This document shows positions 1-8,868 of a stretch of 64,000 bases of DNA, in pieces. The translations under genes and the position numbers were made by a program. The notes under the pieces were generated by a model that saw nothing but the letters and a program-made list of their open reading frames with translations, did no database searches and had not been told where the DNA came from. This DNA comes from an uncultured Alphaproteobacteria bacterium (lineage in GTDB: Bacteria > Pseudomonadota > Alphaproteobacteria > Rs-D84 > CACZYB01), in the NCBI GenBank assembly GCA_944390685.1, contig CALXQL010000019.1, forward strand, positions 1-64,000. The letters run 5' to 3'. The first letter of the stretch is position 1. Every line of letters starts with the position of its first letter.

Positions 1-60
1 CCGTTTTCCTTCTATTTTATCCCACGTATCAAAAATGATACTAAATATAGATTAAACTAT
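1..60 (-). promoter_or_regulatory. Probable leader of a leftward gene beyond the window edge
   Basis: Read on the minus strand this stretch ends in an AGAAGGAAAA Shine-Dalgarno-like sequence a few bases from the window edge, so a leftward gene probably starts just outside. A perfect 6-bp inverted repeat with a 4-nt loop (GTATCA/TGATAC, 26-41) lies upstream and could be an operator. No start codon is visible inside the window. Confidence 0.3.
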
Positions 61-104
61 ATCTAAAACATAATATATCAAAAAAAAATATAATTGTAAA
101 TATA

Positions 105-128
105 AAAAATCCCCTCAAACGAGGGGAT
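105..128 (-). terminator. Rho-independent terminator of the mscS-DUF374-waaA operon
   Basis: A CCCCTC/GAGGGG stem (111-116 with 121-126) and 4-nt loop is followed on the minus strand by ATTTTTTATA. It lies about 20 bases after the waaA stop codon, so it ends the leftward operon. Confidence 0.85.
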
Positions 129-146
129 AAAATAAATTAAAAAAGT

Positions 147-1412
147 TTAAAGAAACTGGTTTAACTTATCCATAACTCTATTTATCACAAAAGCTTCTCT
201 CTCTGCAACATCAAAAGCCTTCTTTTTATATTTTTCAACAATATTTTTATTTTCTAAAAAACTTCTTAATTTAGTTGTTAAATCTTTTTCATTATTAACT
301 ATAACAACCGCATTTTCCTTTTCAAGTAAATCATAAGTTTCTTTAAAACTATGGACTTTTTTACCGGAAAGAACAAGTGTATTAAGTCTTGCAGGTTCCA
401 TTGGATTATGACCTCCAATATCAACAAAAGAACCACCGACAAAAACAATATCAGCTAAATAATAAAATAAACCTAACTCACCCAAAGTATCAGCAATATA
501 AATATCTGTATTAGGTTTAATCTCTTCTTTTTTAGAACGAAGCGAAGCATTTAAACCATTATCAACAACCAATTCCTTTATTTCTTCACCTCTTGCAGGA
601 TGGCGAGGAGCAATAATCATCAATAACTTAGGGAACATTTTTTTAACTGCTAAAAAAGCCGTTAATAATTTTTCTTCTTCCCCAGGATGAGTTGAAGATA
701 CAACGAACATAGGTCTATCACCTATAACTTTTTTCAAATAAAATAACTCATCTCTATCATATCTAAGTGGAGGCACAGCATATTTTAAATTACCTACACA
801 ACAAGTATCTTTAACTCCCATAATTTCTAAACGTTTTCTATCTTCTTCAGATTTACCGAAACCAAAAATAAATGCACTCATTAAAGGTTTACAAAATGCC
901 AAATTTTGCTTATACTTCTTAAAAGACTTATCAGAAATTCTACCATTTAAAACAATCAATGGAATATTATAATGTTTTGCTGCCAAAATAAGATTAGGCC
1001 AAAAATCACTATCAACAAAGAAACCTAAATCAGGCTTCCAATATTTCAAAAATCTATTTACATAAGCGCGTCTATCCACTGGAATAAATTGATGAATAAC
1101 ACGTTTTCCTTCAAACTTTTTTGCAACATTTTGAGAAGCAGTCAAAGTTGTAGTAGTAATAAGAACATAAGCATTTTGATTCATATTTAAAATTTCATTT
1201 ACAACAGGAATAATTGAATTACTTTCACCAACACTTGCAGCATTAAACCAATATATTTTACCATTAGGACGTTTTACAGAAGCATAACCGAAACGTTCCT
1301 TTTTACGTTTAGGATCATTTGTCTCCAATCCTTTTAATCTCCTTATAAATAAAACAGGTCTAACAAATGGTTTTAATAAGAACATCAAAGTTCTATATAA
1401 AAATAATTTCAT
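147..1412 (-). CDS. waaA: 3-deoxy-D-manno-octulosonic acid (Kdo) transferase
   Basis: This 421-aa protein has the length and architecture of WaaA/KdtA, the inner-membrane-associated GT-B enzyme that adds Kdo from CMP-Kdo to lipid IVA during LPS inner-core assembly. An N-terminal hydrophobic anchor (about 5-25) precedes the family motif AASVGES at 58-64, whose Glu63 is the presumed catalytic base. The C-terminal nucleotide-binding half shows GGSFVDIGGHNPMEPA at about 324-339. A GAGG ribosome site sits just before the ATG, overlapping the end of the upstream DUF374 gene. It is the last gene of a three-gene leftward operon closed by a terminator. Its presence implies a Kdo-containing LPS. Confidence 0.95.
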   Translation of the reverse strand: MKLFLYRTLMFLLKPFVRPVLFIRRLKGLETNDPKRKKERFGYASVKRPNGKIYWFNAASVGESNSIIPVVNEILNMNQNAYVLITTTTLTASQNVAKKFEGKRVIHQFIPVDRRAYVNRFLKYWKPDLGFFVDSDFWPNLILAAKHYNIPLIVLNGRISDKSFKKYKQNLAFCKPLMSAFIFGFGKSEEDRKRLEIMGVKDTCCVGNLKYAVPPLRYDRDELFYLKKVIGDRPMFVVSSTHPGEEEKLLTAFLAVKKMFPKLLMIIAPRHPARGEEIKELVVDNGLNASLRSKKEEIKPNTDIYIADTLGELGLFYYLADIVFVGGSFVDIGGHNPMEPARLNTLVLSGKKVHSFKETYDLLEKENAVVIVNNEKDLTTKLRSFLENKNIVEKYKKKAFDVAEREAFVINRVMDKLNQFL

Positions 1413-1420
1413 AATACCTC

Positions 1421-2107
1421 CTATATAATATTCATCTTCTTATCTAATTCATAGGTCTTTTTTCGCATAATTTTGGTTAAATTTTCTTTAAGTTTAAGAA
1501 TATCTTCTTGTGAAGCTTTTTTATCAACATAAACAAATTCACCAACTTCTATTATAGATTTAGAAAATAATTTTACAAGCATATATTTATCCCAAGTTTT
1601 AAGGAATCTAACTCTATTAGCTGATACATATAAAGGCACAATAGGAGCACCACTACTTTTTGCAAATAAGAAGACACTATCTGTTGCAAAAGTTTGAGCA
1701 GGTCCCAAAGGACCATCAGGAGTAAGTCCAACCGAAGCACCACTTTTTAAAAGTCTCAAAGATTTCATAACTACTTCTTTTGCAGAAATAGTAGATTTTG
1801 AAGAAGTGAGAATATTTTTAACTCCTAATGAATTATAAATATTGGCAATGATTCTACCATCACTATGAGTTGAAAAAATGCCATACACAGGATATTTTTT
1901 GGGCCAAACTTTTGTCATCAACATACTTCTAGAATGCCAAAAAACAATGATAACAGGTTTTCCAGTTTTCAAAAAATTCACTAACTTTTTTTTATTGATA
2001 TAAGTGGTCCAAGAACATAATTGTATCAACCTAACTAATAAAAAAACAATGAAAGAAACAATTTTAATAACAAAATTTTTTTTCAAAATATTTTTAAAAC
2101 TAACCAT
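1421..2107 (-). CDS. DUF374 lysophospholipid acyltransferase-like protein
   Basis: This 228-aa protein belongs to the DUF374 branch of the LPLAT acyltransferase superfamily, often found beside waaA in alphaproteobacteria. A hydrophobic N-terminal segment (about 14-32) would anchor it to the inner membrane. His58 in FWHSRS takes the place of the HX4D catalytic His, and the conserved block TPDGPLGPAQ is at 129-138. The true substrate of the family is not settled; acylation in lipid A or phospholipid metabolism is inferred from homology and neighbours. Only three bases separate it from the mscS stop codon, and its GGAG ribosome site lies inside the mscS end, so the two genes are co-translated. 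Confidence 0.85.
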   Translation of the reverse strand: MVSFKNILKKNFVIKIVSFIVFLLVRLIQLCSWTTYINKKKLVNFLKTGKPVIIVFWHSRSMLMTKVWPKKYPVYGIFSTHSDGRIIANIYNSLGVKNILTSSKSTISAKEVVMKSLRLLKSGASVGLTPDGPLGPAQTFATDSVFLFAKSSGAPIVPLYVSANRVRFLKTWDKYMLVKLFSKSIIEVGEFVYVDKKASQEDILKLKENLTKIMRKKTYELDKKMNII

Positions 2108-2110
2108 AAA

Positions 2111-3340
2111 TTACACATCTCCATCTTGAAATAAATATAAATTTTTATCAATTTTTTCATTATCAACTTTAATTTTATCAATGAATTGATTTGGAAGAGT
2201 AGTCAAATGCAAATCCTTATCAACTTTTTCCACATATAAAGAAGATGAAGGCAAAGCCCATGCAGCACCAGCTTCTTCCACAATTTCTCTGATTTTAAAA
2301 AGTAAAGACTCTTTTACCTTTAACCAATCAGCCCAAACATTAGAATTAACAAAACAATATACCAACAAATCAATGGAATAAGGAGATAACATATCTACCC
2401 TAACTTGTAAAGAACCTTCCGGAGGTTTAATAACATTTGGGTTATCCATTAAATAATTTTCAATTTCTTGTCTTATATACCTAAGTTGATTAGCAGTAGT
2501 TCTATATTCAAGAGAAATAGTACAATTTATTCTTCTATACTTTCTTGATGATACATTAACAATGGCGGCATCTGCCAAAGTATTATTAGGAACATATAAA
2601 TAAGTTTTATCAAATTGCCTTATGATAGTAGAACGAAAACCTATATTTTCAACTATACCTTCCAATTTATAATCTCCACTTTTAAGTTCAATTATATCAC
2701 CTACATTAAACCTTTTTTCTGAAATAATAGCAATACCAGAAATAATATTCTTAAACATATCTTGCGCACCAAGGGCAACAGCCATACCTACGATACCCAA
2801 AGAAGCAATAAGAGTACTAACCTTTACCCCCCAACTTTCAAGTATAGAAGAAAAACCTATTATAAAAATAACGAATTTAGAAATTCTGACCACCCAAGTA
2901 ATAATAACAGTATTTGTATTATCAAGATGAGTTTTTTTAAACATCATAACAAAAGGATTAACCAAAGAATAAATTAACCAAGTAATATTAAAAATATATA
3001 AAGATTTTAACAAATTTCTTGTATAAAATAAAAAAGAAGCAGGCATTTTAATTACATTAAGAGATAAATATACACCCACAACTATTGGAATAAATTCAAT
3101 AGGCTGACCTATTTCTCGTAAAGATTGTTCTTGCCCATAAGTTATTTTTTTTAACACTAAAAAATTAAGCAACTTTACAATTAAAAAAGAAAATAAATCC
3201 TTAATCACCACAGCAAAAAGCATAATAAGAGTAGCGATTAACAATCTACCTACATTAGATAATTTAAGCCAAGAATAAAAATTATATATATAATCAGATA
3301 ATAAATTTAAATCAAAATTAGCCAAATTAAAATCCATCAT
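2111..3340 (-). CDS. MscS-family mechanosensitive ion channel
   Basis: A 409-aa small-conductance mechanosensitive channel protein that would release solutes on hypo-osmotic shock. Several N-terminal membrane helices precede the pore-lining TM3 segment, which reads SLGIVGMAVALGAQDMF, followed by the beta domain beginning ISEKRFNVGDIIEL. The soluble C-terminal part is typical of the family. I place the start at 3340 (Met-Met-Asp) because GAGGGA lies 8-9 bases upstream. An upstream in-frame ATG at 3400 has no ribosome site and precedes the extended -10 promoter at 3369-3377. It is the first gene of the mscS-DUF374-waaA operon. Confidence 0.9.
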   Translation of the reverse strand: MMDFNLANFDLNLLSDYIYNFYSWLKLSNVGRLLIATLIMLFAVVIKDLFSFLIVKLLNFLVLKKITYGQEQSLREIGQPIEFIPIVVGVYLSLNVIKMPASFLFYTRNLLKSLYIFNITWLIYSLVNPFVMMFKKTHLDNTNTVIITWVVRISKFVIFIIGFSSILESWGVKVSTLIASLGIVGMAVALGAQDMFKNIISGIAIISEKRFNVGDIIELKSGDYKLEGIVENIGFRSTIIRQFDKTYLYVPNNTLADAAIVNVSSRKYRRINCTISLEYRTTANQLRYIRQEIENYLMDNPNVIKPPEGSLQVRVDMLSPYSIDLLVYCFVNSNVWADWLKVKESLLFKIREIVEEAGAAWALPSSSLYVEKVDKDLHLTTLPNQFIDKIKVDNEKIDKNLYLFQDGDV

Positions 3341-3368
3341 AATTAAAATCCCTCTATTTAATAAAATT

Positions 3369-3377
3369 ATTATAACA
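3369..3377 (-). promoter_or_regulatory. Extended -10 promoter of the mscS operon
   Basis: The minus strand reads TGTTATAAT, a perfect extended -10 element, about 30 bases before the chosen mscS start. No convincing -35 box is at 17 bp; a TTGTGG lies about 20 bp upstream. Confidence 0.55.
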
Positions 3378-3402
3378 AAAAAATAAGATAAAATCCACAA
3401 TA

Positions 3403-3783
3403 TTATTTATTTAAGAAATTATACAATTGATAAGGGGTAATAATTTTCCAATTATAAATTCCTAAAACCCTTTTTACTACTTCAACACAAGTAAAAATCC
3501 CAAATTTCCAAGATTTTTTATTTATATTAAAAAATGAAGTTTTAATAATTTTCATACCCTTTGATTTAAATATTTCAAATAATTCTATTTTATTTATGAA
3601 TAAAGTATTAACTTCAATACGTGAAGCCAAAGGATCAATCACAAATAAAATGTTATTAACTTCCATAATTAAAAAACAATGTCTAAAATCTTTATGTAAA
3701 AATTTTAAATAAAATAAATCTGTAAAAGGAGAAAAAACAACCCATATATCATCCCAAACAGGATTTAATCCAAATCTTTGCAT
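3403..3783 (-). CDS. Unknown protein, possible permuted NlpC/P60-like fold
   Basis: I do not recognise a named family with certainty. The 126-aa protein has no signal peptide. Its layout resembles circularly permuted NlpC/P60 (YiiX-like) proteins: a His early in a strand (His35 in FRHCFLI), a strand ending in Asp50 (VIDP), and a late Cys99 opening a helix (FTCVEVVKRVLG). That would make it a thiol hydrolase or acyltransferase, but this is inference from spacing only. The start at 3783 has an AAAGGAATT ribosome site. The gene overlaps the end of its upstream partner by 19 bases, so the pair is probably translated together. Confidence 0.6.
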   Translation of the reverse strand: MQRFGLNPVWDDIWVVFSPFTDLFYLKFLHKDFRHCFLIMEVNNILFVIDPLASRIEVNTLFINKIELFEIFKSKGMKIIKTSFFNINKKSWKFGIFTCVEVVKRVLGIYNWKIITPYQLYNFLNK

Positions 3784-4136
3784 TTGACAATTCCTTTCAA
3801 TCTAAAAATTGTTTCCAATTTATCCATGGCATCATCCCACCATAAAGCCTCTTGCTCTTCTTCTTGTAATCTAGAATCCGGAGGACAAAACTTTTTTCCA
3901 AATTTAATCAAAGTTTTTAAATGACACTCTCTAATTTTTTTTGCCAAATAAAGTTTAACGACACACAAATAAATATCATCAACAACGCAAGGACGTAAAA
4001 TAGATTTATTAGAATTATTTAACTTATAAGGAGATTTTTTTTCATATTTACAATACCAAAACCAAGCCTCCTCAGCAGAATTAAATAAAGTTTCTCCCAA
4101 GTCATTTTCCAAAAAAATATCTTCCTCTAAAAACAT
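3765..4136 (-). CDS. Unknown conserved protein, partner of the downstream gene
   Basis: A 123-aa soluble protein without signal peptide or membrane segment. Visible features are an aromatic block AEEAWFWYCKYE near 22-33, a RPCVVDDIY block in the middle, and an acidic/Trp stretch LWWDDAMDKL before a C-terminal KGIV. I recall similar short proteins with this AWFW/RPC pattern in alphaproteobacteria, without known function. A strong AGGAGGG ribosome site fixes the start. It leads a two-gene leftward unit with the possible NlpC/P60-like protein and is divergent from the SPOR gene. Confidence 0.65.
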   Translation of the reverse strand: MFLEEDIFLENDLGETLFNSAEEAWFWYCKYEKKSPYKLNNSNKSILRPCVVDDIYLCVVKLYLAKKIRECHLKTLIKFGKKFCPPDSRLQEEEQEALWWDDAMDKLETIFRLKGIVKCKDLD

Positions 4137-4256
4137 AATACCCTCCTAGTTATCAAAAGAACAAATAAAGAACAAACATAAAACTATTATGATTCTTTTT
4201 AAAAGTCAATTAAATATCATAAAAATATAATTTTAGTAGAAATCTTATTTATTTTA

Positions 4257-4265
4257 TGATATAAT
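4257..4265 (+). promoter_or_regulatory. Extended -10 promoter of the SPOR-tatA-ftsK unit
   Basis: TGATATAAT (TG-N-TATAAT) lies 33 bases before the SPOR start codon, followed by an AAAGGGG ribosome site. The -35 region is poor, as expected for an extended -10 promoter. Confidence 0.65.
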
Positions 4266-4297
4266 AACACATATTTATTAAAACAAAGGGGTCAAAT

Positions 4298-5161
4298 ATG
4301 TTAGATAGAGAAAATGAATTTTTCAATGAAATACAAAACGATACAATGGATGAAGGCCTTCATTCTTCAAGTGGAATGAACTACGGCGAATATCGTGAAA
4401 AATCTAATATAAAAAATACAATAATTGCAATTACTGCTGGTGCTATATTTGCAGGAGTCTTGGTTGTAATTTTTTCAATGAATGGTAAAAAAACAACACC
4501 AACAAATTTAGCTGAAATACCAACACTTACACAACCAATTGAGCCAATAAAAATATCACCTGATACAATTGGCAACAATAATGAAGTATTTGATAACGCA
4601 AGTATATATAACAATATACCAAATACAATGACAAATAATTCTGTTGAAATGGAACCTATTGCACAACAACCTGAAATTGCGCCACTTCCATCTCTTCCAA
4701 AGAAAATAAATGAACCACAAGCAAAAAGTGAACCTGTTAAAACAGAGCCTATTAAAAAAATAGAAAAGGCAAAAAAAATAGAAAAGGTTGCACCTGTTAA
4801 ACCAATTACAAAGAAAAAAGATACACCAAAACCACAAACCAAAAAAATAATTGAAAAGGCAACTAATGTAGAAGGTGAAGTTGAAATATCTGTTGTGCAA
4901 CCACAACAAAAAACAACTGGAACATGGAATGTTCAATTGACATCAACATCTTCCAAAGAAGCCGCACAAAAAGAATGGGATAATTTACAAAAGAAATATC
5001 CAACAATTCTTGGTAATAAAAGTTATACTATAACAAATACACAAGTAAATGGTAAAACTTATTACAGATTAAGGGTTTCAAATCTTTCATCATCTGATGA
5101 AGCAACCGAATTATGTAATCAATTAAAGGCATATAAGTTATCTTGTTTTGTGATAAAATAA
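4298..5161 (+). CDS. SPOR-domain membrane protein
   Basis: A 287-aa bitopic membrane protein. A cytoplasmic N terminus (1-39) is followed by one transmembrane helix (about 40-61), a long Pro/Lys/Thr-rich periplasmic linker with EPVKTEPIKK-type repeats (about 62-200), and a C-terminal SPOR domain (about 208-287, starting GTWNVQL). SPOR domains bind denuded peptidoglycan at the division site. It is followed by tatA after 10 bases and then ftsK, which fits a cell-division context. It resembles FtsN-like or DedD-like proteins in layout, but I cannot assign orthology. An AAAGGGG ribosome site supports the start. Confidence 0.85.
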   Translation: MLDRENEFFNEIQNDTMDEGLHSSSGMNYGEYREKSNIKNTIIAITAGAIFAGVLVVIFSMNGKKTTPTNLAEIPTLTQPIEPIKISPDTIGNNNEVFDNASIYNNIPNTMTNNSVEMEPIAQQPEIAPLPSLPKKINEPQAKSEPVKTEPIKKIEKAKKIEKVAPVKPITKKKDTPKPQTKKIIEKATNVEGEVEISVVQPQQKTTGTWNVQLTSTSSKEAAQKEWDNLQKKYPTILGNKSYTITNTQVNGKTYYRLRVSNLSSSDEATELCNQLKAYKLSCFVIK

Positions 5162-5171
5162 AGGGGTAAAA

Positions 5172-5351
5172 ATGATAGGATTTACAGAAATATTACTAAT
5201 TTTAATAATAGTTCTTATTGTTTTTGGTGCTGGTAAATTTCCAAAAATCATGGAAAACTTTGCAACTGGAATAAATGCATTTAAAAAAACAATAAAACAA
5301 ACAGATGCAAAAACAACATCTAATAAAAAAACTAAAAAAACAAAAAAATAA
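5172..5351 (+). CDS. tatA: Sec-independent translocase protein TatA
   Basis: A 59-aa protein with one N-terminal membrane helix (about 4-18), the hinge FGAGKFP at 18-24, an amphipathic helix ending GINAFKKTI, and a Lys/Thr-rich tail. This is the standard TatA layout; TatA oligomers form the protein-conducting element of the twin-arginine pathway. AAAGGGG precedes the ATG. Unusually it is not next to tatB and tatC, which lie 7.5 kb away on the same strand. It sits between a SPOR gene and ftsK, 13 bases upstream of the latter. Confidence 0.92.
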   Translation: MIGFTEILLILIIVLIVFGAGKFPKIMENFATGINAFKKTIKQTDAKTTSNKKTKKTKK

Positions 5352-5364
5352 TAAACAATAAAAT

Positions 5365-7668
5365 ATGTCAATACAGGAAAGTTTTATACCAGAAAATATA
5401 AGACGGAATTTGTTAAAACTCTGTCAAAAATTTTTTGGTATTTTCCTTATATTTTTAAGTATTTATTTAACAATATCTTTATTTTTTTATAATGGTTTAG
5501 ATAATTCTGTCTTTACCTCATCATCTTTTCAAATAAAAAATATAACGTCCTCAATTGGAGCAATATATTCAAACTTTATGTATGAAATATTTGGTATCAC
5601 AAGTTTCATAATAAACTATTATATATACTTTTTTGGTATAGTTTTCCTAAAAAATAAAAAATTGAATTACTCATTATCAAAAATAAATATAAATATATTA
5701 CTAAGCATTATATTACTATCTCTAAATTTTTCATATTTATCAAGTCTACTTAACATTTCATATCCAACATCAACTGGTTTAGGGGGCTTACTTGGTTATA
5801 TAATAAAATTAGATATAAAGAGTTTATTAATAAGTTTATATATAACTCCTTACTTACAAATAATAATTGCAATATTGACTATAACAATAAACTTAATCAC
5901 ATTATATTTTTCATTAAACCTAACCGAAAAATCAATAATCTTAATTGAATATAATATGAATAGATTTTTTAACAAACTAATAAATATAATAAAAGAAAAA
6001 ATACTAAAAAAACAAATAAAAAAGAAAAAACAAACCATAAAAAGAAGTAAAATTTTAAAAACAATAAATAAGATAAAACCACAAACACATAAAAAAGAAA
6101 CTGCTATTATTACCCAACCTACCCCAATAAAACAAAAAACCACTATAACAAAAACAAATTATATATTACCAACAACAGATTTACTAAATCCAGTAAAACT
6201 TGATAAAAATTTATCAAATAACGAAGAAATAAATAGAAAAAAAGCAAATATGTTGGAAGGGGTTTTAACTGAATTTGGAATAGAAGGAAAAATCACAAAC
6301 ATAAAAACCGGACCTGTTATTACATTATTTGAAATGGAACCTGGAAAGGGGATAAAAACATCTCGTATAACAAACCTATCCGAAGACATTGCAAGAAACA
6401 TGTCCGCATTATCAACAAGAGTATCCGTAATCCCTGGCACTAATAAAATAGGAATAGAACTTCCAAACACCCATAGAAAGATGGTATATTTAAGGGAACA
6501 ATTTGAAAGCAACACTTTCAAACAAACAGAACATATCTTACCTATATCACTTGGAAATGATACAAGTGGAAATCCTGTATTTGTAGATTTGGCAAAGATG
6601 CCTCACCTATTAATTGCGGGAACTACGGGAAGTGGTAAATCTGTTGGTGTAAATGGAATGATATTATCATTACTATACAAATTCACCCCTGATGAATGTA
6701 AATTCATAATGATTGATCCAAAGATGTTGGAATTTTCAGTATATAACGATATTCCTCACTTACTAATCCCAGTTGTTATTGATCCAATAAAAGCTGTTGC
6801 AGCATTAAAATGGGCAGTAAGGGAAATGGAAGAAAGAAATAGAAATATGTCCGCAATTGGTGCAAAGAATATAGAATCCTATAATCAAAAAGCAAAAAAT
6901 ATGGTGGGAGAATATATAACAAGGGAGGTTCCAACTGGCTTTGACCCAAAAACTGGCGAACAAATAATGGAAGAAAAGAGAATTGAAATAAAACCTATTC
7001 CATATATTGTTGTAATAGTGGATGAAATGGCAGATTTGATGTTAGTTGCAGGAAAGGAAGTTGAAGCAGCAATTGCACGACTTGCAGCTATGGCAAGAGC
7101 CGCAGGCATACATTTAATTTTATCTACTCAACGTCCATCTGTTGATGTTATTACCGGCACAATCAAATCCAATTTCCCAAATAGAATAAGCTATCGTGTT
7201 GCTTCAAAAATAGACAGTCGCACCATCATAAATGAACAAGGCGCAGAACTAATGCTTGGAAAAGGAGATATGCTTTATATGGCGATGGGAGGAAATTTAA
7301 TAAGAATACATGGTGCTTTTGTATCTGAAGAAGAAATAGAAAGAGTAGTAAGTTTCATAAAGGCACAGGCAAAACCAAACTATGTAAAAAGTATTACATC
7401 TGAAAAACCATCAAAGGATACAAATCCAAGTCTTCTTGATAAAACTATATTTAGCGATGCAAAGGCAAATAAAGATGATGATTTATATAATCAAGCGGTT
7501 CAAATAATTTTAAATGCCCAAAGACCATCTATATCATATTTACAACGTCAACTTGGTATAGGATATAATAAATCTGCAAATTTAATTGAAAAGATGGAAG
7601 CAAATGGCATCTTATCGGCACCTGATTCCACTGGAAAACGAACAATCCTTACTAAAAAAGATAATTAA
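5365..7668 (+). CDS. ftsK: DNA translocase FtsK
   Basis: A 767-aa septal DNA pump that clears and aligns chromosome termini at division. N-terminal membrane helices (about 20-200) lead to a short Lys-rich linker, then the RecA-like motor with Walker A GTTGSGKS at about 417-424 and Walker B VVIVDEMADLM near 547-557. A C-terminal gamma winged helix (about 708-767) recognises KOPS-type polar sites and activates XerCD. The linker is short compared with the E. coli protein, as in many other bacteria. No clear Shine-Dalgarno site precedes the ATG, so translation may depend on coupling to tatA 13 bases upstream. Confidence 0.96.
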   Translation: MSIQESFIPENIRRNLLKLCQKFFGIFLIFLSIYLTISLFFYNGLDNSVFTSSSFQIKNITSSIGAIYSNFMYEIFGITSFIINYYIYFFGIVFLKNKKLNYSLSKININILLSIILLSLNFSYLSSLLNISYPTSTGLGGLLGYIIKLDIKSLLISLYITPYLQIIIAILTITINLITLYFSLNLTEKSIILIEYNMNRFFNKLINIIKEKILKKQIKKKKQTIKRSKILKTINKIKPQTHKKETAIITQPTPIKQKTTITKTNYILPTTDLLNPVKLDKNLSNNEEINRKKANMLEGVLTEFGIEGKITNIKTGPVITLFEMEPGKGIKTSRITNLSEDIARNMSALSTRVSVIPGTNKIGIELPNTHRKMVYLREQFESNTFKQTEHILPISLGNDTSGNPVFVDLAKMPHLLIAGTTGSGKSVGVNGMILSLLYKFTPDECKFIMIDPKMLEFSVYNDIPHLLIPVVIDPIKAVAALKWAVREMEERNRNMSAIGAKNIESYNQKAKNMVGEYITREVPTGFDPKTGEQIMEEKRIEIKPIPYIVVIVDEMADLMLVAGKEVEAAIARLAAMARAAGIHLILSTQRPSVDVITGTIKSNFPNRISYRVASKIDSRTIINEQGAELMLGKGDMLYMAMGGNLIRIHGAFVSEEEIERVVSFIKAQAKPNYVKSITSEKPSKDTNPSLLDKTIFSDAKANKDDDLYNQAVQIILNAQRPSISYLQRQLGIGYNKSANLIEKMEANGILSAPDSTGKRTILTKKDN

Positions 7669-7726
7669 AAAATTCTTGCTAAAATATAAAAATTAAACTA
7701 CACTTTAAAAAAACTAAGGAGATAAG

Positions 7727-8359
7727 ATGAAAGTATTCTTAATAATAATGAGTTTATTTTTTTCAAGTATAAGTTACGCCAATACAGATTTAACAAACAA
7801 TACAAAATTATTAAAGGAAATTGAAACTTATATGAATGCATTACAAAGTATAAGTGGAACTTTCAATCAAAAATCTTCAAATGGGGCAAAGGATTCTGGG
7901 ACATTTTATATAAATAAACCTGGAAGGATGAGACTTGAATACAAAAGCCCAATATTATTAGTTGCTGATGGTTCATCAATAGTATATTTTGATAAACAAT
8001 TAGATCAAATTTCATATATAGCATTGGATTCTAATCCTGCATCAATAATATTAAATGGCAATATAACATTAACTGGTAAAAATCCATCTGTAAAAATAAC
8101 AAATATCACAAAAACAGAAAATGATATATTGGAAATAAGCCTATCTCTTCCAAACGAAAATCAATCAGGTAAAATAAAAATTTTATTCCAAGCAAAACCT
8201 TTATCCCTAATTGGATGGGAAGTAAAAGATCCACAAGGTATTACAACCACCATAACCCTATCAAATATAAAACCCGAAAAAAATTTAAAAGACTCTTTAT
8301 TTAAAATAACAAGAAATAAAAGTTTCAATAATACAAAAAGTAAAAGTAAATATTATTAA
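7727..8359 (+). CDS. lolA: Outer-membrane lipoprotein carrier LolA
   Basis: A 210-aa periplasmic protein with an 18-residue signal peptide (MKVFLIIMSLFFSSISYA). It carries lipoproteins from LolCDE to the outer membrane. The family block GTFYINKPGRMRLEY is at about 63-77, followed by the expected SPILLVADGSSIVYFD strands. AAGGAGAT supports the start. The ftsK-lolA order is common in alphaproteobacteria. It is followed by tsaE after one base. The C terminus is Lys/Asn/Ser-rich and probably disordered. Confidence 0.92.
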   Translation: MKVFLIIMSLFFSSISYANTDLTNNTKLLKEIETYMNALQSISGTFNQKSSNGAKDSGTFYINKPGRMRLEYKSPILLVADGSSIVYFDKQLDQISYIALDSNPASIILNGNITLTGKNPSVKITNITKTENDILEISLSLPNENQSGKIKILFQAKPLSLIGWEVKDPQGITTTITLSNIKPEKNLKDSLFKITRNKSFNNTKSKSKYY

Positions 8360-8360
8360 G

Positions 8361-8780
8361 ATGGAAAAATATTTAATACCAACAGAAAATGACACAAAAA
8401 AACTAGCAATTGAATTATCCTCAAAAATAAATAAGGGTGATATAATTCTACTTTATGGTAATTTGGGAATTGGAAAAACATATTTTACTAGATGCTTAAT
8501 AAAGGCTTTAACAAATGAAACTGAAATTGTGCCAAGTCCAACATTCACAATAATACAAACATATCAAACCCAAAAGGGCGAATTATCACACTACGATTTA
8601 TACAGAATAAAAGATAAAGAAGAATTAATTGAAATAGGTTTATACGAAAGTTTAAAAAACAACATAACAATAATTGAATGGCCTGAAATAATAGAAGACT
8701 ACATAACAAAAAATTATCATCCAATAAAAATTTATTTTAATTTTGAAAAAGAAAATAGAACTATTTCTATAATAAAATAA
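8361..8780 (+). CDS. tsaE: tRNA t6A biosynthesis ATPase TsaE
   Basis: A 139-aa P-loop protein with GNLGIGKT at 33-40, the family block VPSPTFTI, and HYDLYRI in the Walker B region. TsaE works with TsaB and TsaD to form N6-threonylcarbamoyladenosine at position 37 of tRNAs that read ANN codons, which must be frequent in this AT-rich genome. TsaB and TsaD are not in the window. The gene starts one base after the lolA stop and is probably translated by coupling, since the ribosome site is weak. Confidence 0.93.
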   Translation: MEKYLIPTENDTKKLAIELSSKINKGDIILLYGNLGIGKTYFTRCLIKALTNETEIVPSPTFTIIQTYQTQKGELSHYDLYRIKDKEELIEIGLYESLKNNITIIEWPEIIEDYITKNYHPIKIYFNFEKENRTISIIK

Positions 8781-8868
8781 AAATTCCTCTTGTTTTATTA
8801 AAGATTTAATATATACTATTAGTATATATAAATTATAATTACAACTATAAGTTGTATAAGAGAGAGAA

